From NCBI RefSeq assembly GCF_000340565.2, contig NZ_CP007203.1, forward strand, positions 3,630,378-3,690,064: a stretch of DNA of 59,687 nucleotides. The letters run 5' to 3'. The notes under the pieces were generated by a model, which saw nothing but the letters and a program-made list of their open reading frames with translations, had not been told where the DNA came from and made no database searches. The translations under genes and the position numbers were made by a program. Each line of letters opens with the position of its first letter. The first letter of the stretch is position 1. This DNA comes from Nodularia spumigena CCY9414 (GTDB lineage: Bacteria; Cyanobacteriota; Cyanobacteriia; Cyanobacteriales; Nostocaceae). Below are positions 1-8,552 of this stretch, one piece after another.

Positions 1-6
1 TTGTGA

Positions 7-222
7 CTATGCAGGAACTGCAGCAGACTGAGTTAAACCTACTGCTTCTGCATATTTCAAGTAGGTTTCTACTGAAGCGATTACGATTCTAGCTTCAATA
101 GCGATTAATTCGATACCAACTAAAGAAACACGAACCCAAGCGTCAATAACGATACCTTTGTCAAGGATTCTGTCAATAACTTCTGCCAAGCTGGAGGAAG
201 AGTTAGTTTTTTCAACTGCCAT
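7..222 (-). CDS. gvpA: Gas vesicle structural protein GvpA
   Basis: This encodes the small hydrophobic shell protein that assembles into the ribs of gas vesicles, the hollow protein organelles that give planktonic cyanobacteria buoyancy. The 71-aa product is the normal full length. It has the GvpA core: [19 protein letters not shown], then [20 protein letters not shown] and a short Ala/Val-rich tail. The ATG start is supported by an AGGAG ribosome site at 230-234, 7 nt upstream. The stop (7-9) is almost at the window edge, so further gvp genes (a second gvpA, gvpC, gvpN) could follow beyond it on the same strand. The identification is close to certain. Confidence 0.97.
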   Translation of the reverse strand: MAVEKTNSSSSLAEVIDRILDKGIVIDAWVRVSLVGIELIAIEARIVIASVETYLKYAEAVGLTQSAAVPA

Positions 223-790
223 GTGTTTACTCCTGGTATATTTGTCGCAAAATTTACTTCGCGTGACGAGAAAAATGTTTTTTCATCACAATTTGAAAGT
301 TAGCATTTCTAAACGGTACTTGTCAATACCTCGGAAAAAAAAATTGTAATTATTTTGAAAAGGATATTTTTAGGCAATAAAGTTAAAAATAGGGACAAAA
401 TGTTGTATGTTAGAAGTTTTAATTATTTTTAATCTGTTTTTATACTATTTACGGCATCTATCATCTATAAGGAGCATCGCAGTTGGGAAAGTCAGTAAAT
501 CGCAAAGTTTTTTTCAAAGGCGATCGCTAGCCTAAGCCTAAGTATTTTTGAGCAAGTATAAAATTAGTAACATCAATTACACTTAGGAATTTCAAGAAAA
601 GGTTAAAAAAATGAAAAAATAAAGGATAGATCTACGTAGTAAAATTCGATGAATTTAAATTAAAACAATCCCATCCCAAAAAGTTCTGTGTTTGTCTGTG
701 TAGTTCGTTTATACTTAGCACAAAAAAAATATAGCAACCTCAACAGGTTGTGATAAACTCTCAGCCAGAGAAAAGAAAAAGGTACTAAAA
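223..790. other. Divergent intergenic region between gvpA and ddl
   Basis: This A+T-rich 568-bp stretch lies between two divergent genes and must hold both promoters. It contains a HIP1 octamer near 522-529 and one GTA-N8-TAC match (567-580), the core of an NtcA site. On the gvpA strand a weak -10-like AATACT (541-546) lies about 20 nt beyond that match. A small inverted repeat, AACCT/AGGTT, lies near 736-750. I see no credible gene. Confidence 0.5.
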
Positions 791-1858
791 ATGACTAAAC
801 TGCGGGTGGGACTGCTGTTTGGGGGTCGTTCCGGGGAACATGAAGTCTCAATTAGTTCAGCAAGAGCGATCGCTAAAGCCTTAAGCGCAGAGGAAAATGC
901 TAGTAAATACGAAATATTACCTTTTTACATCCAGAAAAATGGCTGCTGGTTAGCCGGAGAAATACCGCAACAGGTTCTAGAAACTGGTACTCCCCACTTA
1001 GAAGACAAAAACCTGAACCGGTGGAAATTACCTGAGCAAGTCACCCAAGTTGATATTTGGTTTCCCATTCTGCACGGTCCCAACGGTGAAGACGGTACAA
1101 TTCAGGGATTACTGACATTAATGCAAGTTCCCTTTGTGGGTTCTGGGGTGTTAGGTTCAGCCTTGGGTATGGATAAGATTGCCATGAAAATGGCCTTTGA
1201 GCAAGCCGGATTACCCCAGGTGAAATACAAAGCCTTAACCAGAGCGGAAGTTTGGTCAAATCCTTGTGTGTTTCCCAAACTCTGCGATGAAATTGAAGCC
1301 GCTTTGGACTATCCTTGTTTTGTCAAACCTGCTAACTTAGGTTCATCAGTGGGTATTGCTAAAGTGCGATCGCGTCAAGAATTAGAAGCCGCTTTAGATA
1401 ATGCTGCTACTTATGACAGACGGATCATCGTCGAAGCAGGAGTAGTAGCCAGAGAAGTAGAATGTGCCGTATTAGGTAATGATCAAACTAAAGCCTCTAT
1501 CGTTGGAGAGATTACCTTCAACAGTGATTTTTATGATTATGAAACTAAATATACCGTAGGACAAGCAGATTTACTGATTCCAGCACCCATCCCAGATGCA
1601 GTCAGCCGCCAAATCCAAGATATGGCATTACAAGCGTTTGCAGCTGTTGACGCTGCGGGGTTAGCAAGGGTAGACTTTTTCTTCGTAGAAGCTACAGGGG
1701 AAATATTAATTAACGAAATCAACACCTTCCCCGGCTTCACTGCTACTAGTATGTATCCCCAACTCTGGGCGGAGAGTGGTATACCCTTTCCGGAATTAGT
1801 GGATCGGTTAATTCAATTAGGGTTAGAAAGGAATTCTAGTCACGAATCCCAGTCATAA
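791..1858 (+). CDS. ddl: D-alanine--D-alanine ligase
   Basis: This ATP-grasp enzyme joins two D-alanines in the cytoplasm to make the D-Ala-D-Ala end of the peptidoglycan precursor. The 355-aa product has all the family landmarks: the N-terminal [17 protein letters not shown] motif, [15 protein letters not shown], the ATP-grasp strand [17 protein letters not shown], and the C-terminal metal and substrate motif [15 protein letters not shown]. Length is typical of the longer (VanA-like) Ddl subfamily. It stands alone, divergent from gvpA, and the next gene on the same strand starts about 145 bp after its stop. The start is the first ATG, preceded by an A/G-rich stretch. Confidence 0.96.
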   Translation: MTKLRVGLLFGGRSGEHEVSISSARAIAKALSAEENASKYEILPFYIQKNGCWLAGEIPQQVLETGTPHLEDKNLNRWKLPEQVTQVDIWFPILHGPNGEDGTIQGLLTLMQVPFVGSGVLGSALGMDKIAMKMAFEQAGLPQVKYKALTRAEVWSNPCVFPKLCDEIEAALDYPCFVKPANLGSSVGIAKVRSRQELEAALDNAATYDRRIIVEAGVVAREVECAVLGNDQTKASIVGEITFNSDFYDYETKYTVGQADLLIPAPIPDAVSRQIQDMALQAFAAVDAAGLARVDFFFVEATGEILINEINTFPGFTATSMYPQLWAESGIPFPELVDRLIQLGLERNSSHESQS

Positions 1859-2003
1859 CTCCATTAAAAATGCACTAAAATAGCCGATTTTAGCAAAAAT
1901 CAGGGATTTGGTAGCCTATATTTCCCAAAAAAAAAGCTACTAAATTCCGAAATTTGGCTACGGATACGTCCTCCAGTACAATCATTTACTACAGGGGATC
2001 AAT

Positions 2004-2621
2004 GTGAAAGTTATCATGGAACATAGTCAGAAAGTACAGCATCCGCCAAAACAAGTCAGAAGGCTGAGAAAGAGCTCAAATATTTTTATCCATCTGCTGA
2101 CACGTCATCCAGGGTTTTTGTTAACTGGGTTGTTAACAATGCTGATGGTGACTACGGGTTTAGCTTTGTATAGTTTGGGTTACGTTGAGGATGCAGATAA
2201 CGTAGAACCAGAAGAAATTGCGGCTGTAGTGGAAAAACCAATGACAACATCCACACAGAATAGCAATCCTATACCTTTATGGTTAGTAATGGCGATCGCC
2301 TTCAGTTGCGCCAGTGGTTGCTCAATGATTTTCCGCTTAGTCAACCGTCCTCACCAGCCCAAAAAAGTCCGCAAACCGATTATAGGCGATCGCGCCTCCA
2401 GACATTTAACGCCAAACCATCGCCCAAGATGGGAAACAAGGAATTTAAAGAATTCACCAGTATTTGTAGCACTACAACCACGAAAGCCCACCAACCCCAG
2501 ATGGGCTAAATCACAGCCATCGGTGAGGGTGATACCATCAAAACCAAGGAAAGAAACTTTGGCGGACTTGATGGATATTCGCCAACAAAATTCTTTGTCT
2601 ACAATTTTACAGAAATATTAA
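2004..2621 (+). CDS. Hypothetical two-TM membrane protein
   Basis: I do not recognise a family. The 205-aa product has a basic N-terminus, a hydrophobic helix at about residues 37-59, an acidic loop (about 61-79), a second helix at about 91-112, and a long basic Pro/Arg/Lys-rich C-terminal tail (about 113-190). By the positive-inside rule both ends should be cytoplasmic. The GTG at 2004 has a good ribosome site (AGGGGA, 5 nt upstream); an in-frame ATG lies at 2016. The downstream region holds a noncoding structured locus and a terminator. The short, basic, membrane-tethered design is common among lineage-specific cyanobacterial proteins, but no function can be assigned. Confidence 0.75.
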   Translation: MKVIMEHSQKVQHPPKQVRRLRKSSNIFIHLLTRHPGFLLTGLLTMLMVTTGLALYSLGYVEDADNVEPEEIAAVVEKPMTTSTQNSNPIPLWLVMAIAFSCASGCSMIFRLVNRPHQPKKVRKPIIGDRASRHLTPNHRPRWETRNLKNSPVFVALQPRKPTNPRWAKSQPSVRVIPSKPRKETLADLMDIRQQNSLSTILQKY

Positions 2622-2832
2622 ACTTGCTGTTTGCTGTCAAAACCTCACCCTGTTTCTCTGGTTAGTCAGGATAGGGAAAGATTTTGTCATACCCAAAAGC
2701 TAATCAACGAGCAATGGGCAAAATCTAAAAACCTGCCAAAATGGCAACCATATTCAGATTAACTAAGTTAAATTGTAGAAGACAAAAACAACACAGGTTT
2801 TCTTTAAAGAGATAATCAAGAATCAATTTACC

Positions 2833-2861
2833 TTGATAACTGATAACGGTTTTAATAATTA
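2833..2861 (+). promoter_or_regulatory. Candidate sigma-70-type promoter of the downstream structured RNA
   Basis: TTGATA (2833-2838) is followed after exactly 17 nt by TAATTA (2856-2861). This is a reasonable -35/-10 pair placed about 20 bp before the start of the long hairpin at 2881. It would start a plus-strand transcript near 2868 that contains no ORF and runs to the terminator at 2986-3035. It rests on sequence resemblance only. Confidence 0.35.
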
Positions 2862-2867
2862 GACTTG

Positions 2868-3035
2868 GTATTTGTCACACCAGGAATATTAAATGTGTAT
2901 GAGCGTTGTCATTGATATACACATTAGCCCCCTAAATAAAAGGCAACGCTTATACATATTCCTGAACACTACAGTGGCAAATGCCAGAGTGAGAGATTAA
3001 AGGCGATTGGTATGCCTCCTCTCACTCTTTTTTTT
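2868..3035 (+). ncRNA. Candidate structured small RNA (about 165 nt)
   Basis: No gene fits here, but the plus strand folds strongly. CAGGAATAT (2881-2889) pairs perfectly with 2956-2964. GTATGAGCGTTG (2897-2908) pairs with 2944-2955 with a single G-U wobble, leaving a 7-nt bulge. Inside the arm, AATGTGTAT (2892-2900) could instead pair with ATACACATT (2917-2925), so two exclusive folds are possible. A small TGGCA/TGCCA hairpin (2975-2986) follows, then a strong intrinsic terminator. The next gene downstream is convergent, so this is not the leader of another gene. It could also be an elaborate 3' end of the 2004-2621 mRNA. No known RNA family was recognised. Confidence 0.42.
2986..3035 (+). 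terminator. Strong intrinsic terminator
   Basis: AGAGTGAGAG (2986-2995) pairs perfectly with CTCTCACTCT (3019-3028). An inner AGGC/GCCT pair (3001-3004 with 3014-3017) extends the stem, and a run of U follows (3026-3035 is nearly all T). The orientation is plus strand. It ends transcription just before the 3' end of the convergent hydrolase gene at 3051. Confidence 0.85.
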
Positions 3036-3050
3036 ATCTTCATCTTCATA

Positions 3051-3995
3051 TTAAAAATTTGTCTTTTCCAAAAACTCAAGAATAGCTGCATTTACCACCT
3101 CAGATGAACCACTTGAGGCATCATGACAACAGTTATCGAGAATTTTTAACTGGGATAGGGGAATGCGTTGATGTAACTTTTGCCCATGACTAGCGGGGAA
3201 CCAACTATCTTGATCTCCCCACATAATTAGTGTGGGACACTTAATATTACCCAGATTATTTTGAATTTGACTGAGCATATTAGGTTTATTGACTTGCCAA
3301 TTCTCTATTTCCTGTGCTGCTATTTGTAACTCTTCCGCGACTTTGACAATAGTCCCCGGAAACTCAATAAATGGATAAGTTATCCAATACACATCTTCGG
3401 GTGTGAGCATTGAGGGATCGAACAGCACCCCACGCCTTTCTATAGACATAACTTCTCTGACTAGAGGTGCAAATAGATATGCTAAACGCCAAGCATCAAT
3501 AGTTTGTAATATTTCTAATGGAGTTTTGGCAAGTATCCACATTGCCCAATGTGGTAAACGTTCGGTGAAAATAGGGGCATTTATCACAATTAAACGCGCG
3601 ATTAATTGGGGATTATGTTCAGCTAAGGCTAGAGCTACTAACGCCCCTAAAGATTCGGCGACAATGACAGCAGGTTGATCACATAATGCCTCAAGAATGC
3701 GTTCTAACTCAATAAGTTGATGACCGTTTTTTTCTCTCCGCAACCCAGGTTTTTCCGAAAAGCCGTAGCCTTTGGCATCAAAGCAAATTACCCGAAAATA
3801 TTTCGATAATGGAGCTATGCTGTGCCGCCAATTGTAGCTCCAGCTACCCATTCCATGTAATAAAACTAAGGGTTTACCTGTACCTATTTCACCATAAGCA
3901 ATTTGTACAGGATAACCATGTGTATCAGTAATAATGAGACTTTGCCTTCCTTGCGGAAACGTAGCCTGCCACCAATCTTTCATTCCTTGATTCAT
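3051..3995 (-). CDS. Alpha/beta-fold hydrolase
   Basis: This is a 314-aa member of the alpha/beta hydrolase superfamily; the substrate cannot be told from sequence. Visible landmarks are the oxyanion motif HGMGS (47-51), the nucleophile elbow AESLG with Ser115 (A-x-S-x-G, where many members have G-x-S-x-G), the acidic residue in MWGDQD (Asp261/263) and the catalytic His291 in NCCHD. A cap domain spans roughly 140-235. There is no signal peptide, so it is probably cytoplasmic. It lies 344 bp downstream of the DUF4112 gene on the same strand and is probably a separate unit. Lipase/esterase or haloperoxidase-like activity is only a superfamily guess. Confidence 0.85.
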   Translation of the reverse strand: MNQGMKDWWQATFPQGRQSLIITDTHGYPVQIAYGEIGTGKPLVLLHGMGSWSYNWRHSIAPLSKYFRVICFDAKGYGFSEKPGLRREKNGHQLIELERILEALCDQPAVIVAESLGALVALALAEHNPQLIARLIVINAPIFTERLPHWAMWILAKTPLEILQTIDAWRLAYLFAPLVREVMSIERRGVLFDPSMLTPEDVYWITYPFIEFPGTIVKVAEELQIAAQEIENWQVNKPNMLSQIQNNLGNIKCPTLIMWGDQDSWFPASHGQKLHQRIPLSQLKILDNCCHDASSGSSEVVNAAILEFLEKTNF

Positions 3996-4216
3996 AACTT
4001 GTTGAAAGCATTCTAATTAGTAAGTAGGTCGGCGGAAATAAAGTTAACTAGCTAGGGTCGTCATTGGTCATTTGTCATTGGTCATTAGTAAGGGTTTGGT
4101 CCCTGTTTACGAGTCTTAACATAGTTTGGTTTATTCATGCTTACCTACTTATCACGAGAATGCTATTAAGACAATGGCAAGTTTAAATAATTCTGCAAAA
4201 ACTGCCAAGATATACC

Positions 4217-4246
4217 TGGGGAGTGGGGAGTGGGGAGTGGGGAGTG
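4217..4246. repeat. STRR heptamer array (TGGGGAG)n
   Basis: Four perfect tandem copies of the heptanucleotide TGGGGAG, followed by degenerate TGGTCTG/TGGTCCG units. Short tandemly repeated repetitive (STRR) heptamers are a known hallmark of heterocystous cyanobacterial genomes. The surrounding gap (3996-4339) also has a repeated GTCATTGGTCATT segment near 4060-4090 and no gene. Confidence 0.9.
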
Positions 4247-4339
4247 GTCTGTGGTCCGTAGGGTAAAAACTTTTCGGTGTCTAACTTTTATGATCAGTTT
4301 ATGTCCTAATCTCCTTGGCGGTTGCTATAAATTAACCTT

Positions 4340-4732
4340 CTAGAGTTTTTGGCTCAGGGGGAACTGTAAATGTTCTTCTAATAGTTTGATATTATACTCA
4401 TTGGCTGTCCAAGCGAAATCAAATAAATCTCCAATGACTGGGACAGTGCCTACCAAACCATCGATGATCACATTCAAGATCATTCGGCTCAAAGTAGATT
4501 TAGGTACACCTAGTTTAGCGGCTTCTATGACAATGTAGCTAGAAAGGATAATTCCCAAAATGTCACCACCAATAGGTAAAAATCCGATAAGGGGATCTAA
4601 ACCAATGTGAATTGGGGTTCCGGGAACAGTTACAGCTTTATCGAGGATGCGACTAAGTTGACGCAGGCGTTTTAATTTGAGTGCTGGAGCGTTAGTATCA
4701 ATATCAGAAAACCGTGGATAAGAATCAGGCAT
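4340..4732 (-). CDS. DUF4112 domain-containing protein
   Basis: The 130-aa protein matches the DUF4112 family: an N-terminal helix (LKRLRQLSRILDKAV), a PGTPIHIGLDPLIGFLP segment, a Gly-rich membrane-associating stretch (GGDILGIILSSYIVIEAAKLG) and the VIGDLFDFAWTANEYNIKLL C-terminus. Members are small membrane-associated proteins of unknown function found across bacteria. It is the last gene of a minus-strand cluster, 47 bp after the YihY/BrkB gene, so it is probably co-transcribed with that envelope-related set. No biochemical role is established. Confidence 0.88.
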   Translation of the reverse strand: MPDSYPRFSDIDTNAPALKLKRLRQLSRILDKAVTVPGTPIHIGLDPLIGFLPIGGDILGIILSSYIVIEAAKLGVPKSTLSRMILNVIIDGLVGTVPVIGDLFDFAWTANEYNIKLLEEHLQFPLSQKL

Positions 4733-4779
4733 GAAGGCGATCGCTTATTTGACGTAAAATTAGATACGTTACTACTGTA

Positions 4780-5688
4780 TTAATTTTCTAATTGCTTGTC
4801 CATTGAATGCATCTTTTCACCCACGCTCACATTTAATTGGTCGCCGATGAGCATTACCGCCGCACTCATCCACAGCCACAGCATTAAAACTATCACCGCA
4901 CCCACAGCCCCATAAACTTTGTTATAGTTGCCGAAATTCGCTACATAAGTCCGAAATAAGGCTGAGAGAATTGCCCAGGAGACAGAGGCTGATATAGCAC
5001 CAGGCATCATTGGTGTACCAGAATTCCAGACACTGGGGCCATAGCGGTAGACTAAGCTAAAGGCGGTGGCAATTATACCCAGTGCCAAAGGCCAGCGTAA
5101 CAGTTGCCAAAGATGCAGTAAGAAAATTAAAGAACTCGTTTCATTGACTACCATTCCTAATAGTAGGTCGCTGATAAACACCAGGAAAGAAGCGAAGACA
5201 AACAGTAAGATAGTCGCGATGGTTAATCCGAGGGAGACAAGTTTGGCTTTCCAAAAAGGGCGCTGTTTCTCGGAGGGAATTTGATGAATTTGATCAAAAG
5301 CAGCCATTGCGGTACTTATCGCCCCAGAAGCAGTCCAAATGGCGATCGCAAAGCTCAGAGAAAACAAGCCACCGTTTCTCGATTCGGTAATTTCTCTAGT
5401 CGTAAAATCACGAACTAAATCTAGCACTTCTTTGGGTGCAACTTGACTGAATTGAGCCGCCAGTTGTTTAAAAGTCTCTTGCAAAGATTCTTCAAATAAG
5501 CCGATAGCTGTCAGCAGGGCGAGAATCGCCGGAAACAACGATAACATGGTAGTAAAGGCAATTTCTGAGCCAAGCCCCAAAAGTCGCCTTTCCATTGTTC
5601 TAGTAAAAGTATTTTTCAGGGTGCGCCAATTCAGGTGGCGAAAGAAAGTGATAAAACGAGTCTTTGGCATAACAAAAATTACTTGCAC
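4780..5688 (-). CDS. YihY/virulence factor BrkB family membrane protein
   Basis: The 302-aa polytopic inner-membrane protein has the YihY/BrkB family pattern: an N-terminal amphipathic stretch, about six TM helices, the early LGSEIAFTTMLSLFPAILAL segment (the family's A-x-x-x-x-x-SLFP motif), and the C-terminal YNKVYGAVGAVIVLMLWLW followed by IGDQLN. The family was once annotated as ribonuclease BN, which is wrong; the real function is unknown, with a transport or envelope role suspected. It lies 33 bp downstream of the DUF389 gene and 47 bp upstream of DUF4112, in a likely operon. Confidence 0.93.
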   Translation of the reverse strand: MQVIFVMPKTRFITFFRHLNWRTLKNTFTRTMERRLLGLGSEIAFTTMLSLFPAILALLTAIGLFEESLQETFKQLAAQFSQVAPKEVLDLVRDFTTREITESRNGGLFSLSFAIAIWTASGAISTAMAAFDQIHQIPSEKQRPFWKAKLVSLGLTIATILLFVFASFLVFISDLLLGMVVNETSSLIFLLHLWQLLRWPLALGIIATAFSLVYRYGPSVWNSGTPMMPGAISASVSWAILSALFRTYVANFGNYNKVYGAVGAVIVLMLWLWMSAAVMLIGDQLNVSVGEKMHSMDKQLEN

Positions 5689-5721
5689 AGAGAAAGTTTG
5701 AGCTTTTCTCCCTGGGTAGAA

Positions 5722-7479
5722 TTAACGGGATTTGGGCAGAGTTGCCACTGGTTTTCTCGGTAATTTTACCGTAAGTTGGAGTATGGCGCTACGTTGAGAC
5801 TCTGTTCCTGTTTGCCAGTCGATGCGATCGCTACTAATTTGCCACTGTGATTCCAGATATGCTTTAATGGCTTGCGATCGCTCAGGGACAACTTCTGCTA
5901 ACTCGTCTTCTTCCTGATTAACAATCATTTCCAGGTTTAAACTAGGCTGTTGCTGTAAAATTCGGCCAGCACGGTCTAATAATTTAATATCATCTGATCT
6001 AATTTCTGATTTCTCCGGCTCAAAGGATATAGCTCCGAGATTACTGGCGATTCTCTGCATACTCACTTGAGCCGACTCGTAATTTAGGCGATTTCTGATA
6101 CTATCGGCCACTAAAATTTGAGCATCTCTATCAATCTCCCGTTCACTCAGATACACCACCCGGATGCTTAAAGGTACAACCGGACTAGTGATTAACTCGT
6201 AATTCAGCATTTCTGCTGGTGGGGGAAGTCTCAAATCACGCAGAGCAGATTGAACTTCTTGCAAAAAACTTGATTGTAATTGAGCGATGCTTAAAACTGG
6301 TTCAGGAGTTGGTTCCTTCGGTACGGGGCGTAACAGTTCATTTGAAGCAGTAGGAATTTCCACCAGCTTCAGTGCTAATAATTCTGGAGGTCTTCCCAAA
6401 CGGGGGGCTAGCTGTTGAATATAGCTATCCTGTTCTTCTGATGAATATTGCTGACTCGAAAACACCTGAAGTTGAATTGTCAGCTTCTGATTTTGTTCTG
6501 ATGTCGAGATATTGCTGATAAAAGAACGTGGTTCACCATTGGGAAAAGTTGCAAAATTTTTCTGCCAGACATCCGTCGCCGAACTCCGGTTACGATTATC
6601 CTGTTGCTGTTGAGCAATTTCCCGTCCCAGTTGACTCAAAGAGCGATTGAGTGGGAAGATAATCGCGCCAATGGTAATAAAAATTAGCAATAATCTCCCT
6701 GGAAGCGAGCCAATTTTCCTGAATTTGCCATAAGCAGGTAGTTTCTCCAATAAACTCTGAACCCAGACACTCTCCGGATGTGTGTGCCGCCATTCCCTCA
6801 CTTTTTCTCTGACCAGATCATTATCAATATGCAATCCCAGAAAAACCAGCATCGCAGTGAAGGTAATCGCTACCAAATTGGTGAAAAAAAGTAAGCCACC
6901 ACCACTAGCTACCTGTAGTCCTTGGGTACTATTGACGCTGATAGCGACCCCGATACCATATCCCACAACGCATAATGGCGGCATTAAAGCCACTGCGATC
7001 GCCACACCAGGAATGGAAGTAGCCACGCCTCTGGGTTCCTTACAAATGGCCACAGACCCCACAGCACCAGAAAATAGAGCGATAACTAAATCCAGAATAT
7101 TCGGCCGAGTTCTAGCTAAAATCTCACTGGTAATTTCCTTAAATGGCAGTAATGTCACCAGTAACACAGCAAAGGAAATAGCCACCAGACAACTCAATAA
7201 CAAATTCAGCAGTGAGCGCATCGCTAAGATGACATCACCCGCAGCTAGTGCGAGGCCATTGGCTAAAATCCCCCCCATTAACGGAGAAATCAGCATCGCG
7301 CCAATGATTACAGCTGGGCTATTCAGAACTAGCCCCAGAGTAGCAATACCAGCCGCGAACAGAACTTGAATCCAATAACTAGCATCATCCAAACTGAGTG
7401 AACTGCATATTTCCAGATATACTTGCTCTTTACGAGCTTGACCTACTCCCAAGTTATCGGCAAACCAGTCTCTAAACAT
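5722..7479 (-). CDS. DUF389 membrane protein with OmpA-like C-terminal region
   Basis: Residues about 35-280 form the DUF389 membrane domain, with six or so TM helices and signature stretches such as SPAVIIGAMLISPLMGGIL and VAIALMPPLCVVGYGIG. The remainder (about 285-585) is soluble and unusual for the family. Its last 100 residues (FEPEKSEIRSDDIKLLDRAG onward, then PERSQAIKAYLES) resemble an OmpA-type peptidoglycan-binding domain, although the usual Asp/Arg contacts are not clearly kept. It lies 18 bp after the P/T/E-rich gene and 33 bp before YihY. The family function is unknown; a wall-spanning or mechanical role is my inference from the tail. Confidence 0.88.
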   Translation of the reverse strand: MFRDWFADNLGVGQARKEQVYLEICSSLSLDDASYWIQVLFAAGIATLGLVLNSPAVIIGAMLISPLMGGILANGLALAAGDVILAMRSLLNLLLSCLVAISFAVLLVTLLPFKEITSEILARTRPNILDLVIALFSGAVGSVAICKEPRGVATSIPGVAIAVALMPPLCVVGYGIGVAISVNSTQGLQVASGGGLLFFTNLVAITFTAMLVFLGLHIDNDLVREKVREWRHTHPESVWVQSLLEKLPAYGKFRKIGSLPGRLLLIFITIGAIIFPLNRSLSQLGREIAQQQQDNRNRSSATDVWQKNFATFPNGEPRSFISNISTSEQNQKLTIQLQVFSSQQYSSEEQDSYIQQLAPRLGRPPELLALKLVEIPTASNELLRPVPKEPTPEPVLSIAQLQSSFLQEVQSALRDLRLPPPAEMLNYELITSPVVPLSIRVVYLSEREIDRDAQILVADSIRNRLNYESAQVSMQRIASNLGAISFEPEKSEIRSDDIKLLDRAGRILQQQPSLNLEMIVNQEEDELAEVVPERSQAIKAYLESQWQISSDRIDWQTGTESQRSAILQLTVKLPRKPVATLPKSR

Positions 7480-7497
7480 ATCAAAATCCTAATTGTC

Positions 7498-8415
7498 TTA
7501 ATTTGATGGTTGGTTTGTGTACTGTTGAAAAATAATCATCTGATTACCCACAACTGGGTTACGCGCTATCAGCTGATCTTGGGAGTCGATAATTTCCAAA
7601 TGAGTAAAATCAAGTTCTTGAGAGCGTTGCAATATTTCCGCCGCTAGTTGATTTTGTTCAGATTCTGGGAGACTGTACCAATCATCATGAATTTTGATAG
7701 TCAAATTACTGGTGCGGAAATTAGCTTGTATAGACTGTATCAGACCAGAGGCAAAGCGATCGCTAATTTCAGCCACTTGATTTTCAATAGCTGCAATCAA
7801 AGATTCTTCTGGTGTCAATTTTAATATGGGAGTTGGTTCCGGCGTGGGTTCTGGTTCCGGCGTGGGTTCTGGTTCCGGCGTTGGCGTTGGTTCCGGCGTG
7901 GGTTCTGGTTCCGGCGTTGGCGTTGGTTCCGGCGTTGGCGTTGGTTCCGGTGCTGTTAACTCCGGTGGAATAGTGATTGTTGGTGTGGGTGCTGGAACTT
8001 CCTCACTTGGGGGAACTGTAGCTACTTCAGTCGGCTTTTGCGTAAAAATAGTTGCAGTTGACCAAACTACCGCCACAGTGATTACCGCTAAAATTCCCGT
8101 TAACACTGTATCTGACAAATTGTTAGACACATTTGATGGTAGAAACAAGCGGACTTGTCTTAAAAATCTATTCCATTGTATTTGCAGAGGTTGCCGAAAA
8201 CTGGGTGTTTCTTCAGTACCTGGTGGGGGTGAAGCTTCCAGTTTAACTACCGTTGTTTCTAAAATTCCCATTGTCCCTCTGAGAATTTGGATGATTTTCA
8301 CCTTCCAAATCGGTAGTTGGCGGGATGGATTTACTTGCTCATCAGTCAATTCTGGCTGATTTGCTGCGGGTTCGCGGGACGAAGAAGGTTGTGGATTTTG
8401 ATTGTCTTGTGACAT
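7498..8415 (-). CDS. Single-TM protein with Pro/Thr/Glu-rich linker
   Basis: I do not recognise a named family. The 305-aa protein has a soluble N-terminus (1-100), one TM helix at about 103-124, a low-complexity PT/EP-repeat linker at about 143-197 that would be extended and rigid, and a small folded C-terminal domain (about 200-305). This layout resembles TonB-like or wall-spanning proteins, where a proline linker carries a domain across the periplasm. It is the first gene of the minus-strand cluster with DUF389 (18 bp downstream), so the two products probably act together. The linker DNA (about 7825-7985) is itself a tandem repeat and likely to vary in length. Confidence 0.85.
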   Translation of the reverse strand: MSQDNQNPQPSSSREPAANQPELTDEQVNPSRQLPIWKVKIIQILRGTMGILETTVVKLEASPPPGTEETPSFRQPLQIQWNRFLRQVRLFLPSNVSNNLSDTVLTGILAVITVAVVWSTATIFTQKPTEVATVPPSEEVPAPTPTITIPPELTAPEPTPTPEPTPTPEPEPTPEPTPTPEPEPTPEPEPTPEPTPILKLTPEESLIAAIENQVAEISDRFASGLIQSIQANFRTSNLTIKIHDDWYSLPESEQNQLAAEILQRSQELDFTHLEIIDSQDQLIARNPVVGNQMIIFQQYTNQPSN

Positions 8416-8552
8416 GGAACTTTTCCCAAAAGCAGCGACTCAAAGACAAATAACTGGCATTATTCATCCTGCTGCCTATTTGCCTTAATGTATCACTTCG
8501 TTGCTAATTGCTTCTTCGGCTAAACTGACTAGATGTTGAGTTTATTAAGTTT

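Noticed and set aside
7826-8359. 177-aa Gly/Val/Ser-repeat ORF on the plus strand
   Set aside because: It is the antisense of the PT/EP linker codons of the 7498-8415 gene; low-complexity repeats always open such frames.
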